Shown piece by piece: positions 1-9,445 of a stretch of 64,000 nt of DNA. The translations under genes were made by a program, and so were the position numbers. The DNA comes from Cupriavidus basilensis. Lineage in GTDB: Bacteria > Pseudomonadota > Gammaproteobacteria > Burkholderiales > Burkholderiaceae. The notes below the pieces were generated by a model, which did no database searches, was not told where the DNA came from, and saw only the letters and a program-made list of their open reading frames with translations. Positions within the stretch are counted from its first letter, which is position 1, and every line of letters starts with the position of its first letter. The stretch covers positions 1-64,000 of the forward strand of contig NZ_JARJLM010000542.1 of the NCBI RefSeq assembly GCF_029335485.1, written 5' to 3'.

Positions 1-3000
1 GGCGACAACGCCAACGCGATGATCGCCCAGAGCATCGGCGGTGGCGGTGGCGTTGGCGGCAATGCCTTCGCTCAAGTCGGCATGATTCAGGTGATTCCGC
101 CGCCCGAGGGTTTTCTGCCGGTTACGCTCGGCGGCAGCGTCGCGGTAGGCGGCCGAGGCGGCTTCGGCGGCATCGGCGGCGCTGTTTCGGTCGAAAGCGA
201 CGGACCATTGCTGACAACGGGAATTAGCTCGATTGGCATTCTCGCGCAGAGCATCGGCGGCGGTGGCGGCGCCGGCGGCAATGCGCAGGGTATGACGACT
301 TCGACCGGCAATGGAACACTCAGTCTCAACATCGGCGGCCACGGCGGCAGCGGCAATCACGGCGGAACCGTTAGTGTTACGAACACCGACGATATCAAGA
401 CTCTGGGCGAACACTCCTACGCCATCCATGCGCAGAGTATCGGCGGCGGCGGTGGCAATGGCGGCAGTGCATCGCGTCTTACGGGCAACCTTTTCTCTGC
501 AGGGCTTGGCGACACCAACGCACTGATCAGCCTGGTGAGGACTCTCCGTACATTGAATGCCGGCGACTGGACGCCAGGCAAGTTCACGCCTTCATTTCAG
601 GCGACCGCGACCATCGGGGGCAGCGGGGGGGCGGCCGGCGACGGCAATGCCGTAACCGTCACCAACGGCGATTCGGCCACTATCGAGACAACTGGCGCCA
701 GCGCGCACGCGATCGTCGCACAAAGTATCGGGGGCGGCGGCGGCAATGGAGGCAACGTTAGCTCCAGTTCGAACGCCAATCTGGCGACCACCATCATGGG
801 CGCGCTGCAGACGGCAGCAGGCGCTGGCGCGAACTGGCGCCAGTTCCCCGAGACATTCGGTGGGAATTTTGCGGTTGGTGGGCAAGGCGGCAGCTCCGGC
901 AAGGGCGGGCTTGTCACGGTGCTCAGCAAAGGCGCCATCTCGACGAACGGGCAGAACGCCGCCGGCGTCTTCGCCCAGAGCATCGGCGGCGGCGGCGGCA
1001 ATGGCGGTAGCGTTGGCCGGTCAGTAGAAGAGATCGTCAAGGATTTGTTCTCTGACCCGAAAGTGGGCGGCACAATCCTTTCGATCATCGAAGGCGCCGT
1101 TCCGCTCCTCCGGCTCCAGGGTGGCGGCAGCCTCTCGTTCAATATCGGCGGCCAGGGAGGCAGCTCCGGCGAAGCCGGAGGCGTGTCCGTGACCAATGAC
1201 GGAAGTATCACGACGACAGGCGCGCATTCGCCGGGCGTCTTCGCGCAGGCGGTCGGTGGCGGCGGCGGCAACGCCGGGAGTTCCAATCAGCTCTTCGGCG
1301 GGCAGACGTTCAATTTCGACATCAATATCGGTCGCGGCGGCGGCGGCGGAGGCAATGGTGGCAGTGGCGTTCGCCGGCCCAACGACTCAACAGACTATGC
1401 TGTCGTAATTGACCATCAAGGTTCGATCATCACCGGCGGCGTTGACTCCGCTGGCGTCTTCGCGCAAAGCATCGGTGGCGGCGGCGGTAAGAGCGCCGCG
1501 CATTTCGGCGGCGGATTCAGCGGCAGCTTTGAACCTTATCCACTGAGCGGCCAAACGAAGCTGGGTGCTGACGGCGCGTCGGGCCATGGCGGCAATGTCT
1601 CGGCGACCAGCGCCGGGACAATCAAGACATCGGGCGCGCTGTCGCATGCGATCATGGCGCAAAGCGTCGGCGGCGGCGGTGGAGCGGCAAGTCTGCTGTT
1701 CACCGAATTGACGTCGCCCAATCAGATCAACGTATCGAACGATATTAGGCTGGGCGCGACCGCGACCAGCAGCCCCAGCGATGGCGGCGGCGTGACAGTC
1801 GATGTCAATAATGCAATTCAGACATCGGGCACGCTCGCATTCGGCGTGCTGGCTCAAAGCGTCGGCGCTGGCGGCGGTTATGTCGCATCGGCAAGCGATA
1901 CAGGCCCTCTCTCATCGCCAGTGAAGCTGACGCTCAACGCGGCCGGCACTTCCACGGGCCACGGCGCTGCCGTCGGCGTGAAGCTCGACAGCAATGGCGG
2001 CATCGCCACATCCGGGCAAAACGCTTTCGGCATTTTCGCGCAAAGCGTCGGCGCCGGGGGAGGCGTCGCGGGGCTGACGACTACAGCGGGACTGATCACG
2101 CTGGCAGATACCTCCAGTCGTGGCTACAACGGCTATGGCGACGGCGGGAAGGTGACTATCGCTGTTGACGGCCGCGTCAGGACCACGGGCGATGGCGCGG
2201 CTGGCGTCGTGGCGCAGAGCATCGGCGGCGGGGGCGGTATCGCCGGAAACATGGCTGCGGTGAGCTATGACCTGAATCTCATCAAGGATGCGGGCATAAC
2301 CGGCGGCGCGGGTCAGGGCGGCCATGTCATCGTCAATGTGCTTGGCGGCGATACATACCAAGCCGATAAGCCTGGCATTGTGACGCGTGGGGCCAATGCG
2401 CCAGCGATTCTCGCGATGAGCCTTGGCAGTGGTGCGATTCTTACAGACGCAGGTCTTTTGCTGAAGCGCCCCGGGGAAACCCCGGGAAATTCTGGCGGAG
2501 CGATCGACATCACCGTCGGCAAGAACGCTTTGGTGTCCGCGCAGGGAAAGAATTCTCCAGCGATCTACGCTGTCAGCGTTGGTAATTCCGGGGCAGGCGC
2601 CGCAGGCATTCATAGGGGCGGCGATATTTCGCTCACAATTGGACAAAGCGCGCAGGTCACGGGAGGAAACGGAAGCCTTGGAGCGGCGATCGCAACCAAC
2701 ACAACCGGTATGACGACGATAGTGAACAATGGCGGCCGTATTTCTTCGCTGGGCGGTAATGCAATCACCACATCCGGCAGCGCCATACTGACCAATACAT
2801 CCGGCAGAATCGCGGGAAATATCGTGCTCGGCGGGAATGCGAGCGCCATCAGCAACGCAGATGAACTCCACCCGGGCGCGATTGTTACGATCGGAGGCAA
2901 TGGCCTACTGACTAACACCAACGTTCTTGGCCTGGGCATGCAGACTCGGTACACGACGACCTTGATGACTGGACGATTCCATCAGACCTCGGACGGGATG

Positions 3001-4365
3001 CTTCTGGTCAATCTCGACTATGCGAATAACAAAAGCGATCGTCTATCAGTTAGTGGTGAGTCAAATTTTGGCGGAATGGTCCTACCGGACGTAGCGAACC
3101 CGCTCAAAGGCAAGAATTTGACGATTGCCCATTTCGACACGGCGTTGGGTCCGATGGCCTTCACCGCTGGGGCATCCGACGACGGAGCCACAATTATCAG
3201 TCACGCGTTGCAATTGAGCGCAGATCGCAAGGACGTTACGATTACGCCGCGCGCCAATTTCACCAAGGCGAGCGCGGCGCTCAAATCCGATCAATCGCGC
3301 ATCGCAAGCCACCTGCAGGCTCTGTGGGATTCCGGCTATGAAGGCGCCGCGTCAATCTTCACGCCCTTCACCAAGCTCCCCAGCCTGACCGCTTATCGCA
3401 ATGCGCTCGGAAATCTCGCCAGCGACGTCGCGCATAGCCGCGTGGTTTCGCAGGTTCATCAATCCTATTCGTTCTTCAACGGGTTGATGAGCTGCCCCAC
3501 GTTCATCGATGGCGGAACGCGCCTGCGCGAAGGGGAATGCAGCTGGGGTCGCATCACCGGTAATCTCGTCAATCGCAGCGCCTCGGGCGACGATAGCGGC
3601 TATCGGACGAAGCAGGCGACCTATCAATTCGGTCTGCAAAAGGAGATTGCCCGTGACTGGTTCCTTGGAGGCTCTCTCAGCTATTCGTCAGCAACTACGA
3701 CAGCGGACCAGAACGCGGTGGACGTCTCGAGTAACACCATCAGCGCCGGCCTGGCGATCAAGCGTCAGATCGGTCCCTGGCTGTTCGCCGCGGCCGTCAG
3801 GGGCGGCTATGAAGCATCGGAAATGACGCGTGCGGTCAGCCTGCCGAGTTTCAACGCGCGGGCGAAGAGCAGCCCAGACGCCTACCATCTCGGCGGTCGG
3901 TTGCGCGCATCTTATGAGATTGGATTTCGGAACTGGTATCTGAGGCCCTATACGGATATCGACATCAACTATGCCTATCAGCCCGGCTATCGTGAAACTG
4001 GCGCTGGTGTGTTTGATCTCGCGGCGCAGCGCGCCAGCCGAGTGAGCGTCATGACGACGCCAAGCTTGGAGATCGGCGGCCGCGTTGATCTCGGGAATAT
4101 GACGATTCGCCCCTATGCTACCGCCGGCGTAAGTTTCTTGAGCAACGGAGGCTGGACCGCGCAGATGCAATTTGCCAGTCTGGCGGGCAGTGGCGTTGCG
4201 CCGTTTCAGATCGAGACCGGTGCGCCTAGGACATACGGCAATTTGACCGTCGGTCTGGACCTCGTCACAAAGAAGGGCTTCGAGCTGAAAGCCGAGTATG
4301 GCCTGCGCGCTGCTAACAATTATGTCGATCAGAGCGCGAGGCTGCGCGCTGCACTTCGTTTCTGA
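1..4365 (+). CDS. Autotransporter with glycine-rich repeat passenger (5' end outside window)
   Basis: The frame is open from base 1, so the N-terminus and signal peptide lie upstream; the first in-window Met (19) is not a start. The passenger is built of about eleven clear copies of an AQS(I/V)G(G/A)GGG motif every 50-100 residues, each followed by a Gly/Ser/Thr-rich beta-helix-like stretch, with degenerate copies (LAMSLGSG, YAVSVGNSG) toward the barrel. Roughly the last 280 residues form an autotransporter beta-domain: alternating amphipathic strands, GECSWGRITG at the barrel entry, and a terminal LRF giving the C-terminal Phe typical of outer-membrane proteins. It should be a type Va secreted surface protein; adhesion is inferred, not shown. 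Base composition is less GC-rich than the following genes, which suggests separate acquisition. The stop is at 4363-4365 and no partner gene follows. Confidence 0.9.
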   Translation, partial: GDNANAMIAQSIGGGGGVGGNAFAQVGMIQVIPPPEGFLPVTLGGSVAVGGRGGFGGIGGAVSVESDGPLLTTGISSIGILAQSIGGGGGAGGNAQGMTTSTGNGTLSLNIGGHGGSGNHGGTVSVTNTDDIKTLGEHSYAIHAQSIGGGGGNGGSASRLTGNLFSAGLGDTNALISLVRTLRTLNAGDWTPGKFTPSFQATATIGGSGGAAGDGNAVTVTNGDSATIETTGASAHAIVAQSIGGGGGNGGNVSSSSNANLATTIMGALQTAAGAGANWRQFPETFGGNFAVGGQGGSSGKGGLVTVLSKGAISTNGQNAAGVFAQSIGGGGGNGGSVGRSVEEIVKDLFSDPKVGGTILSIIEGAVPLLRLQGGGSLSFNIGGQGGSSGEAGGVSVTNDGSITTTGAHSPGVFAQAVGGGGGNAGSSNQLFGGQTFNFDINIGRGGGGGGNGGSGVRRPNDSTDYAVVIDHQGSIITGGVDSAGVFAQSIGGGGGKSAAHFGGGFSGSFEPYPLSGQTKLGADGASGHGGNVSATSAGTIKTSGALSHAIMAQSVGGGGGAASLLFTELTSPNQINVSNDIRLGATATSSPSDGGGVTVDVNNAIQTSGTLAFGVLAQSVGAGGGYVASASDTGPLSSPVKLTLNAAGTSTGHGAAVGVKLDSNGGIATSGQNAFGIFAQSVGAGGGVAGLTTTAGLITLADTSSRGYNGYGDGGKVTIAVDGRVRTTGDGAAGVVAQSIGGGGGIAGNMAAVSYDLNLIKDAGITGGAGQGGHVIVNVLGGDTYQADKPGIVTRGANAPAILAMSLGSGAILTDAGLLLKRPGETPGNSGGAIDITVGKNALVSAQGKNSPAIYAVSVGNSGAGAAGIHRGGDISLTIGQSAQVTGGNGSLGAAIATNTTGMTTIVNNGGRISSLGGNAITTSGSAILTNTSGRIAGNIVLGGNASAISNADELHPGAIVTIGGNGLLTNTNVLGLGMQTRYTTTLMTGRFHQTSDGMLLVNLDYANNKSDRLSVSGESNFGGMVLPDVANPLKGKNLTIAHFDTALGPMAFTAGASDDGATIISHALQLSADRKDVTITPRANFTKASAALKSDQSRIASHLQALWDSGYEGAASIFTPFTKLPSLTAYRNALGNLASDVAHSRVVSQVHQSYSFFNGLMSCPTFIDGGTRLREGECSWGRITGNLVNRSASGDDSGYRTKQATYQFGLQKEIARDWFLGGSLSYSSATTTADQNAVDVSSNTISAGLAIKRQIGPWLFAAAVRGGYEASEMTRAVSLPSFNARAKSSPDAYHLGGRLRASYEIGFRNWYLRPYTDIDINYAYQPGYRETGAGVFDLAAQRASRVSVMTTPSLEIGGRVDLGNMTIRPYATAGVSFLSNGGWTAQMQFASLAGSGVAPFQIETGAPRTYGNLTVGLDLVTKKGFELKAEYGLRAANNYVDQSARLRAALRF

Positions 4366-4419
4366 AGATGGGCGCTTCGCCCTTGATCCATGCGCGCCAT
4401 CGTCAACACCACCCGGCCC

Positions 4420-4763
4420 GCTGGATTGATGGCGAGGTCGCGTCCGGGGAGGAGATGGACCATGCACCCGGTGTGCCGCCTCGAATAGCCGTGTTTGCGC
4501 ATCCCCCATTTGCCTTCGCCGCACAGCTTCCGGCCGGTGCTGTCCACCGGCAGGTGCATTGACGCGCCGGTGTACATGGTGGGCAACTTCACTGCGAGCT
4601 CCGGTGCGCAGCGGCTCAACATCGAGGAATTGGGTGCCGGCAGATCGGGGAATGCGAGCTTGCGCGGGCCACACACGAAGCCCTGAAGAGGCTGGGTGAG
4701 CGATCGCGGCACGCTGTGCGGGTCAGATCCTCTTGGCCACGCTCTTACCTGTTTTGCCATCAA
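4420..4763 (-). pseudogene. IS5-family transposase remnant
   Basis: The minus-strand frame carries recognisable IS5-family blocks in order: LTQPLQGFV, then LPAPNSSMLSRC (usual form LPVPDYSTLSRR), then HLPVDSTGRKLCGEGKWG and RKHGYSRRHT (usual form VDSTGLKxYGEGEW...RKHGYSKRRTWRKxHL). The frame continues after this without recognisable catalytic core, and the N-terminus is missing, so it is an inactive fragment. It sits directly behind the autotransporter gene and overlaps its last bases in antisense. Confidence 0.7.
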
Positions 4764-5072
4764 CCCATGCTCACCTGCGCGATCGATAGAAGTGGTCCGC
4801 TACGAGGTCATCCGGAACCCATACAACTACACCCCCGCCTGGGTGCACGCCATTTGAGTGAACGGAACCGTGCCGGAAGGGGGGCGATCCGGGCGGGGAT
4901 GGCGTTGCTTAACCCATCGCATCGCTGTTCTGAACGTGCGAGGCCGCCGATCCAGGCGGATGGGAAGCCCATCCGCTCCCATTTACCCGCGCAGAGGCTG
5001 GCCGGCAAGCGGCGCGTGTCCCGGTCTCCGGTCAGTGAGGCGGCACTCGCGCTGCGCTACGCCGTTCCAGTA
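4764..5072. other. Intergenic stretch, no gene recognised
   Basis: About 310 bases between the IS5 remnant and the end of the serine hydrolase gene. Both strands have only short frames without recognisable domains. It may contain further decayed IS5 flank, but I cannot show that. Confidence 0.4.
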
Positions 5073-6980
5073 TCACGCCGGCGCGTAGACCGAGCTGTCG
5101 ATCGTCAGTGTTTCCATGCCATTGACCGTGGCGAAGCGGATCTCATTGAGGTCACGCCCGTGGTTGACCGGCACCTTCACCGACATGCCACCGCGGTCGT
5201 CGGCGAGCGGGACGAGCAGTTGGTAACCCACGCTGCCACCCCCGAACAGGATGTAGCCCGGCAGCTCGACCAAGCTGCCGATGGTGACCGACGGATTGTC
5301 CGATAGCTTCCACGAGACGGATTCGGGCGACTCGTTGGTCACCGTCCATCGCGATCCCATGCGAGACCGCCACGCAGCGGAAAGCAGAGGCCGGGGAGCC
5401 AGCTGCTGGGCGATCGGCAGCGTGATCCGTCCATAACCGGCGCCAGGGGTAACGCGCTCCATCAGGTACCGGTAACGGTAGGCGTTGCCGGCCTCATCGG
5501 TTCCCGACGCCTCGGCGAAGCGAAAGCTCGGAAGCGCGCCGTTGTCGCTCCACCACCAGCCGTCGCTTCGGTACCGGTACCGCGACACGCCGCTGTGAAG
5601 CGGGGCCCATGCACTGCCGCTCCATTCGTTGAGTGCCAGGCTGCCGTCCTCGCCGACAACCACCTGCAACGGCGCCTTGTAGTTGCCATAGATTCCCGCG
5701 GCATCCGTCGTGTCGGGAGGCGTTGCCAGCGGCGGCACGGTATTGACGATCGTGGCGGGTAGCGCGCCGAGGCTACCGTCCTCCTGCAGCGCACGCATCA
5801 GGATGCCTTCCGCAATCGCGAGCGCATCGCCCCCGTAGCCCGAGTTGCCGGTCAGCATCAGCGCCATTTGCGCGTCCGGCAGAACAAAGAACTCGCTGGC
5901 AAAGAAGGCGGTGCCGCCGTTCTTTTCCCACGCGGTGACATTTGCATTCGCCAGGCCCGGCTGCCGGACACTGTCCCAGCCCAGGCCCCAACGCCATTCC
6001 GGCGACGGGTTGATCTGCAGGCCCGTAGTCTGATCCGTCGCCATGGCGGAAATGCCAGCGGGAGACACGATATGCCTGCCCTGGAACATCCCGCCCGCGA
6101 GGAACATCTGTGCGAGGTTCATCATGTCGGAGGGCGTCGTACTCAGTCCACCTGTGGCGAACGCATTGACGAACTCCTGCGGATACTGCTTCTCGCGAAA
6201 GTAGGGGTAGGCGAACTCGCCGGCCGGTTGCGGGCTCCGCGGGTAGCCGGAATTCGTCATGTTCAGCGGCGCGAGAATGTTTGTCTCGACGAAGTCTGGA
6301 AAGGTCTGTCTGGTGACAGCGAGCACAATCTGTTCGAACAGTGTGAAGCCATCGTTGCAGTACACCGCGAGCTGTCCCGGGACATGCTTGAGATGAGTGT
6401 CCAACAGTTCGGTCTCGGTGTCGGCCGAGTAGCCGGGCACCGGCGCGAAGGTAAAGATGTTGCGGCCATTCGTTCCTGGCAAGCCGGAGGCGTGCGACAG
6501 CAAGTGCCTCGACGTGATGCGCGCGTACGCCGGCGACAGCATCCTGAACGCGGGAAGGTAGCGGACAATCGGGGTGTCCAGATCGATCAGCCCCCGATCC
6601 TGGAGGATCACGCCGGCGAGGCCGGCCAGCACCTTGCTGACGGAGCCGATGTTGAAGCGGGTCTGGATCGTGGCCGGCTTATTGTCGTCAACGGACGCCT
6701 TCCCGAATGCCCGCCGCCACACGATGTTGTTGCGCTTGAGAAGCGCCACCGAGATGGCGGCCGCATCCCGCTGTTCGCTCATTACCCGCGCGATCGCTCG
6801 CTCGCCCCAATCTATGGTCTGGCTGTAGGAGGGGGTGGCGCTGTCGGAACTGCCGCCGCAGCCCGGCAGGCTGGTCGCCAGTATTCCCGCTCCGGCAACT
6901 TCAAGAAACTGCCGACGGGTGACGTAGGCCGGACCGAGGTTGGGAATCGTGTGGGTCGGGGTGCGTGTGGATCGAGTCAT
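5073..6980 (-). CDS. Exported serine hydrolase, beta-lactamase/PBP family (class C-like fold)
   Basis: 635 residues. The N-terminus has a twin-arginine-like RRQFLEV motif at about residues 23-29, a hydrophobic stretch, and a lipobox-like LPGC followed by GGSS. This suggests a Tat-exported lipoprotein. The Beta-lactamase (PF00144-type) domain covers about residues 55-400: SVSK is the SxxK nucleophile motif, YCN is the Tyr-x-Asn motif, and EKNGG lies where the third (KTG/HxG) motif is expected. The C-terminal 200 residues are beta-rich, as in esterase/D-aminopeptidase-like members. It could be an esterase, a peptidase or a beta-lactamase-like enzyme; the substrate cannot be read from the sequence. 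It stands alone, with no operon partner on its strand. Confidence 0.85.
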   Translation of the reverse strand: MTRSTRTPTHTIPNLGPAYVTRRQFLEVAGAGILATSLPGCGGSSDSATPSYSQTIDWGERAIARVMSEQRDAAAISVALLKRNNIVWRRAFGKASVDDNKPATIQTRFNIGSVSKVLAGLAGVILQDRGLIDLDTPIVRYLPAFRMLSPAYARITSRHLLSHASGLPGTNGRNIFTFAPVPGYSADTETELLDTHLKHVPGQLAVYCNDGFTLFEQIVLAVTRQTFPDFVETNILAPLNMTNSGYPRSPQPAGEFAYPYFREKQYPQEFVNAFATGGLSTTPSDMMNLAQMFLAGGMFQGRHIVSPAGISAMATDQTTGLQINPSPEWRWGLGWDSVRQPGLANANVTAWEKNGGTAFFASEFFVLPDAQMALMLTGNSGYGGDALAIAEGILMRALQEDGSLGALPATIVNTVPPLATPPDTTDAAGIYGNYKAPLQVVVGEDGSLALNEWSGSAWAPLHSGVSRYRYRSDGWWWSDNGALPSFRFAEASGTDEAGNAYRYRYLMERVTPGAGYGRITLPIAQQLAPRPLLSAAWRSRMGSRWTVTNESPESVSWKLSDNPSVTIGSLVELPGYILFGGGSVGYQLLVPLADDRGGMSVKVPVNHGRDLNEIRFATVNGMETLTIDSSVYAPA

Positions 6981-7145
6981 TGCGGCTGTCCTGAAATACT
7001 TATTCTCGTATGGCTGGCGTTCGGACGAGGCAGTCGCTGCTGCCGTGGGATCCTGCGGCAGTAGCCGCAGCCCCGGTGTCCGGCATCCTTGCGCAGCAAA
7101 GGCCGCGCCGACACTGGAAATATGCGGGAATTCACTCCGTTGATG

Positions 7146-7421
7146 TTAGTCAGCCAATTCCAAGGTTTGGTCATTCCGTCCGGAGTGTGCTCTGGCAACA
7201 GCAATCCGTGCGCCAAGAGACGGCGCAATCGAGGTGGCCGGATGACAGCGCAGGAAGGGATGCCAGATGAGAGGCGCCGGCTTCGCGGCATCGATATAGA
7301 GATCGAATGCGCCGGCCTTCAGCCCATCGGTGAAGACATTGAACGTCTCCTTTGCGAGCGCCGGGGTTGACAAGACAGAAGACAGGATGGCGGCGGCGAC
7401 CAAAGCGATACTCTAGCTCAT
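7146..7421 (-). pseudogene. Small secreted protein gene with a stop at codon 3
   Basis: A good ribosome binding site (GAGGAG) precedes ATG at 7421-7419, but the third codon is TAG (7415-7413). The frame then continues as SIALVAAAILSSVLSTPALA, a convincing signal peptide ending in an Ala-x-Ala site, followed by KETFNVFTDGLKAGAFDLYID and a stop at 7146. The only in-frame restart is TTG at 7403, which lacks a ribosome binding site. I read this as a short exported protein inactivated by nonsense mutation; the second half may also be frameshifted. I do not recognise the family. Confidence 0.55.
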
Positions 7422-7992
7422 GGTGTGCTCCTCCGGGAATGGTTGTCTGGGCGGGCGGTGCTAGCTGGGGGAGGGTGGCCCAGGCCTGCTACGGAACAAA
7501 GACGCCAAGCACCGGCTCAGCTTGGCGCTTCAAAGGGAAGCCGTAGGAGGGGGCAAAGCTTCAACGGAGCCGATTCTAGCCTTGGCATTTTTCGGTGGCA
7601 GTGATGATGGTCACTCGCATTCGTCTTGTCACCTGTCGCAGCGCGGAAAAAGCTGCCGAGAATTTCGGGAATATTCTGTTGCGTGCATTATAGTATCGCA
7701 GGCAGGTGATCACGCGGACCGCGACGGTGGATCTGTGGCGGCGCCGAAACTAGAATGGCATGGCGTCGAAGATGGGCTTAGGTGGTGCAAGCTTGATGGT
7801 CTTTGGCCAGAGCTTCAGATTCTTGATCTCTTCGAACGCGGCTAGATCGTGCTCAAGAGCGCGAATGTTTAGCCTGAGGTCCACCGCGCCGCGATACGCG
7901 ACGCGCGCGACGACATGACGCGTCTGATCAACCTCTATACGTGCCGCCGGGCGCGCGGACTGTTGACCCGCTTCATGCGCGAACAAGACCCC
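7422..7992. other. Intergenic stretch, no gene recognised
   Basis: About 570 bases with only short frames lacking start signals or recognisable domains on either strand. A minus-strand frame ending at 7750 (reading ...EEIKNLKLWPKTIKLAPPKP near its end) might be the tail of a decayed gene but cannot be named. Confidence 0.4.
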
Positions 7993-8276
7993 ATGAATGC
8001 AGCGGCGCCGGCATTCCCGCTGGCAACCGGCGCAGTGGATCCGTTGCGTGCGGCCTTCGAGAAGGCTGGCAGCGGATTTTCTTCCTTCTGTGGTCCAGCG
8101 AAGCAGCGGCCCTGGCGCGCGAAGCGGATGCGACGCAGTTCACGCAGCAGATCTGGTCGGCTGCACGGCAATGCGCAGCGGGTCTCGGCCCGGCCTTGGA
8201 CAGCCATGCATCAAGTGAATGTGTCAATTCGCACGTCAGTGGGAGCCCTTACGGATTCTCCGATCGGCGCCCGTAG
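7993..8276 (+). pseudogene. Frameshifted small gene, faintly phasin-like
   Basis: From ATG at 7993 one frame reads MNAAAPAFPLATGAVDPLRA and continues through FEKAGSG. A shift of frame near 8080 then gives FFLLWSSEAAALAREADATQ, FTQQIWSAARQCAAGL and a stop at about 8276. The joined product would be an Ala-rich amphipathic helical protein of phasin size and style, and a terminator-like hairpin follows immediately. That supports a once-real gene, but the family assignment is only a guess. Confidence 0.3.
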
Positions 8277-8287
8277 GGGATCGATGC

Positions 8288-8317
8288 AAAGGCCACTCAT
8301 TTCAGAGAGGCCTTTTT
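8288..8317 (+). terminator. Rho-independent terminator-like hairpin
   Basis: AAAGGCC (8288-8294) pairs with GGCCTTT (8309-8315) across a 14-base loop, and the T run extends to TTTTT. It lies 12 bases after the decayed plus-strand gene and 40 bases past the end of the minus-strand acetyltransferase gene, so it may serve both directions. Confidence 0.55.
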
Positions 8318-8356
8318 CATCAGGCTCGTCGACCTATACGGCGCTGCGGCGAAGGC

Positions 8357-8800
8357 TCAAGTGAGCTCGCGCCGCATGCAGAGAGCAGATGCCAGTGCTG
8401 CACGCTGAAATGCAGCCGATGTTCTGATTCCCATGGGGACCTGATCGGCAGGGAACAGAGAGAATCCCCAACGAGCAAAGTAGGCCGGGGCCGCGGTGGA
8501 CAACAGGTAGGCCTCGCGCACTTCCGTCCCGCGAGCCTGTATCAATAGCGTGTCGACCAGTTGGCTGGCGATGCCCCTGTCACGAAATGTCAGCTCGACC
8601 GCTACCGAGCGGATAAGGATCGCTTCACAGTGCCTTTCTGCTGCCGCGCAACCGATCACCCGACTATCTGCCAGAGCAATTTGGAACGAATCGATGATGT
8701 CGGAGACATCCTCCGTAGGCAGTCCGCAGCATTCAAGCAGTTCGGAGATTTGCTGGTAATCGGTTTGAGTGGCCGCGCGCAAACGAACGTTGGTCAACAT
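8357..8800 (-). CDS. arsN2: GNAT acetyltransferase, ArsN2-like
   Basis: 147 residues. It follows the GNAT pattern: an N-terminal LRAATQTDYQQISELLE, the ELLECCGLPTEDV segment typical of ArsN2 proteins, the acetyl-CoA loop RSVAVELTFRDRGIASQLVD (Q/RxxGxG/A variant), and YLLSTAAPAYFARWGF. The C-terminal IRTSAAFQ...ALCM block also matches ArsN2, where the family reads IRxTxEFxxLCPxSAxCM. ArsN2 enzymes are tied to detoxification of organoarsenicals by N-acetylation. No other ars gene is present in this window, so the substrate assignment rests on similarity alone. Confidence 0.7.
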   Translation of the reverse strand: MLTNVRLRAATQTDYQQISELLECCGLPTEDVSDIIDSFQIALADSRVIGCAAAERHCEAILIRSVAVELTFRDRGIASQLVDTLLIQARGTEVREAYLLSTAAPAYFARWGFSLFPADQVPMGIRTSAAFQRAALASALCMRRELT

Positions 8801-9037
8801 TTCGACTAAGTCTCCAGGTTGCGCCGCCCCCGGCGGGGAGAGATCGGCGGCACTCGATCATCGATGACGGCATCTGCCCGCCTTTTTCGTCATGTTCCGT
8901 TGGCCTAGCCCGACTGAACGGGGGTTGCAGTGTCGTTCGCGCGCGCGACCAACATAGCCGGAACCCTACCACACTGATTGGCCCCCCCCAATCGTTGCAC
9001 CTTTCCGTTTTCCCAAAACCTGATGCCTATGCGTCTC

Positions 9038-9285
9038 ATGTCTCTTGAGATTGAGCGCACCGCAGCCATGGTGTGGGTCCGAGTACAGATGGTCAGCCAC
9101 GGCCTCACCTTGACCGACCTGCAGGCAGCCGGCTGCTTTGCCGAGAAGGCGTCTCCGCCGCCGGCACCCGAGCCGAGGCGCACCTACCGCAACGCCGAAG
9201 GCCGGAAAAAAATGGGACAGGAAGGGCGAGATGCTGGCCTGGTTGCAGAGGGGCGTCAACGCGGGGCGGTCGGCAGCGCAATGTT
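9038..9285 (+). pseudogene. H-NS family DNA-binding protein remnant, frameshifted
   Basis: One frame gives WVRVQMVSHGLTLTDLQAAG, CFAEKASPPPAPEPRR and TYRNAEG. After a run of seven A near 9210 the next frame gives KWDRKGEMLAWLQRGVNAGR. Joined, these match the C-terminal half of beta-proteobacterial H-NS-like (BpH3/MvaT-style) proteins: a Gly-Leu-x-Leu-x-Asp-Leu helix, a Pro-rich linker, YRN, and W(D)GxGxxPxWLQ followed by VNAG. The frame change and the lack of an intact N-terminus mark it as a pseudogene. Homology stops at about 9275, exactly where the minus-strand integrase fragment starts. Confidence 0.6.
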
Positions 9286-9420
9286 GCCGCGATAGCGCGC
9301 GTAGCGTAGAAAAGACCGCAGCGCAGTGGTCATGAGCTTCGCCAGCTTCAAATGAAGACGTGGCACCGGTCGCCGCACAAATCTCCCAACATCGCTGGTA
9401 CACAGGCGAGAGAGCGTAAT
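9256..9420 (-). pseudogene. Tyrosine recombinase N-terminal fragment
   Basis: The frame reads FVRRPVPRL, then KLAKLMTTALRSFLRYARYR, then GNIALP. This is the core-binding (SAM-like) domain of phage/IS91-associated tyrosine recombinases, which usually read LxxxTALRSFLRYxxxRGDIAxxLAxAVP. No catalytic domain follows. It is sandwiched between the H-NS remnant and the truncated macB, so it marks a recombination junction. Confidence 0.65.
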
Positions 9421-9445
9421 GCGCCCTCTCCGAACCGTATTCAAA

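Noticed and set aside
1..2300. Periodic repeats that could suggest a CRISPR-like array
   Set aside because: The repeat is a coding motif (AQSIGGGGG) in an open frame with variable spacing; no short identical repeat with unique spacers.
1912..2871. 319-residue open frame antisense to the autotransporter
   Set aside because: Shadow of the glycine-rich repeats; no start signal or domain.
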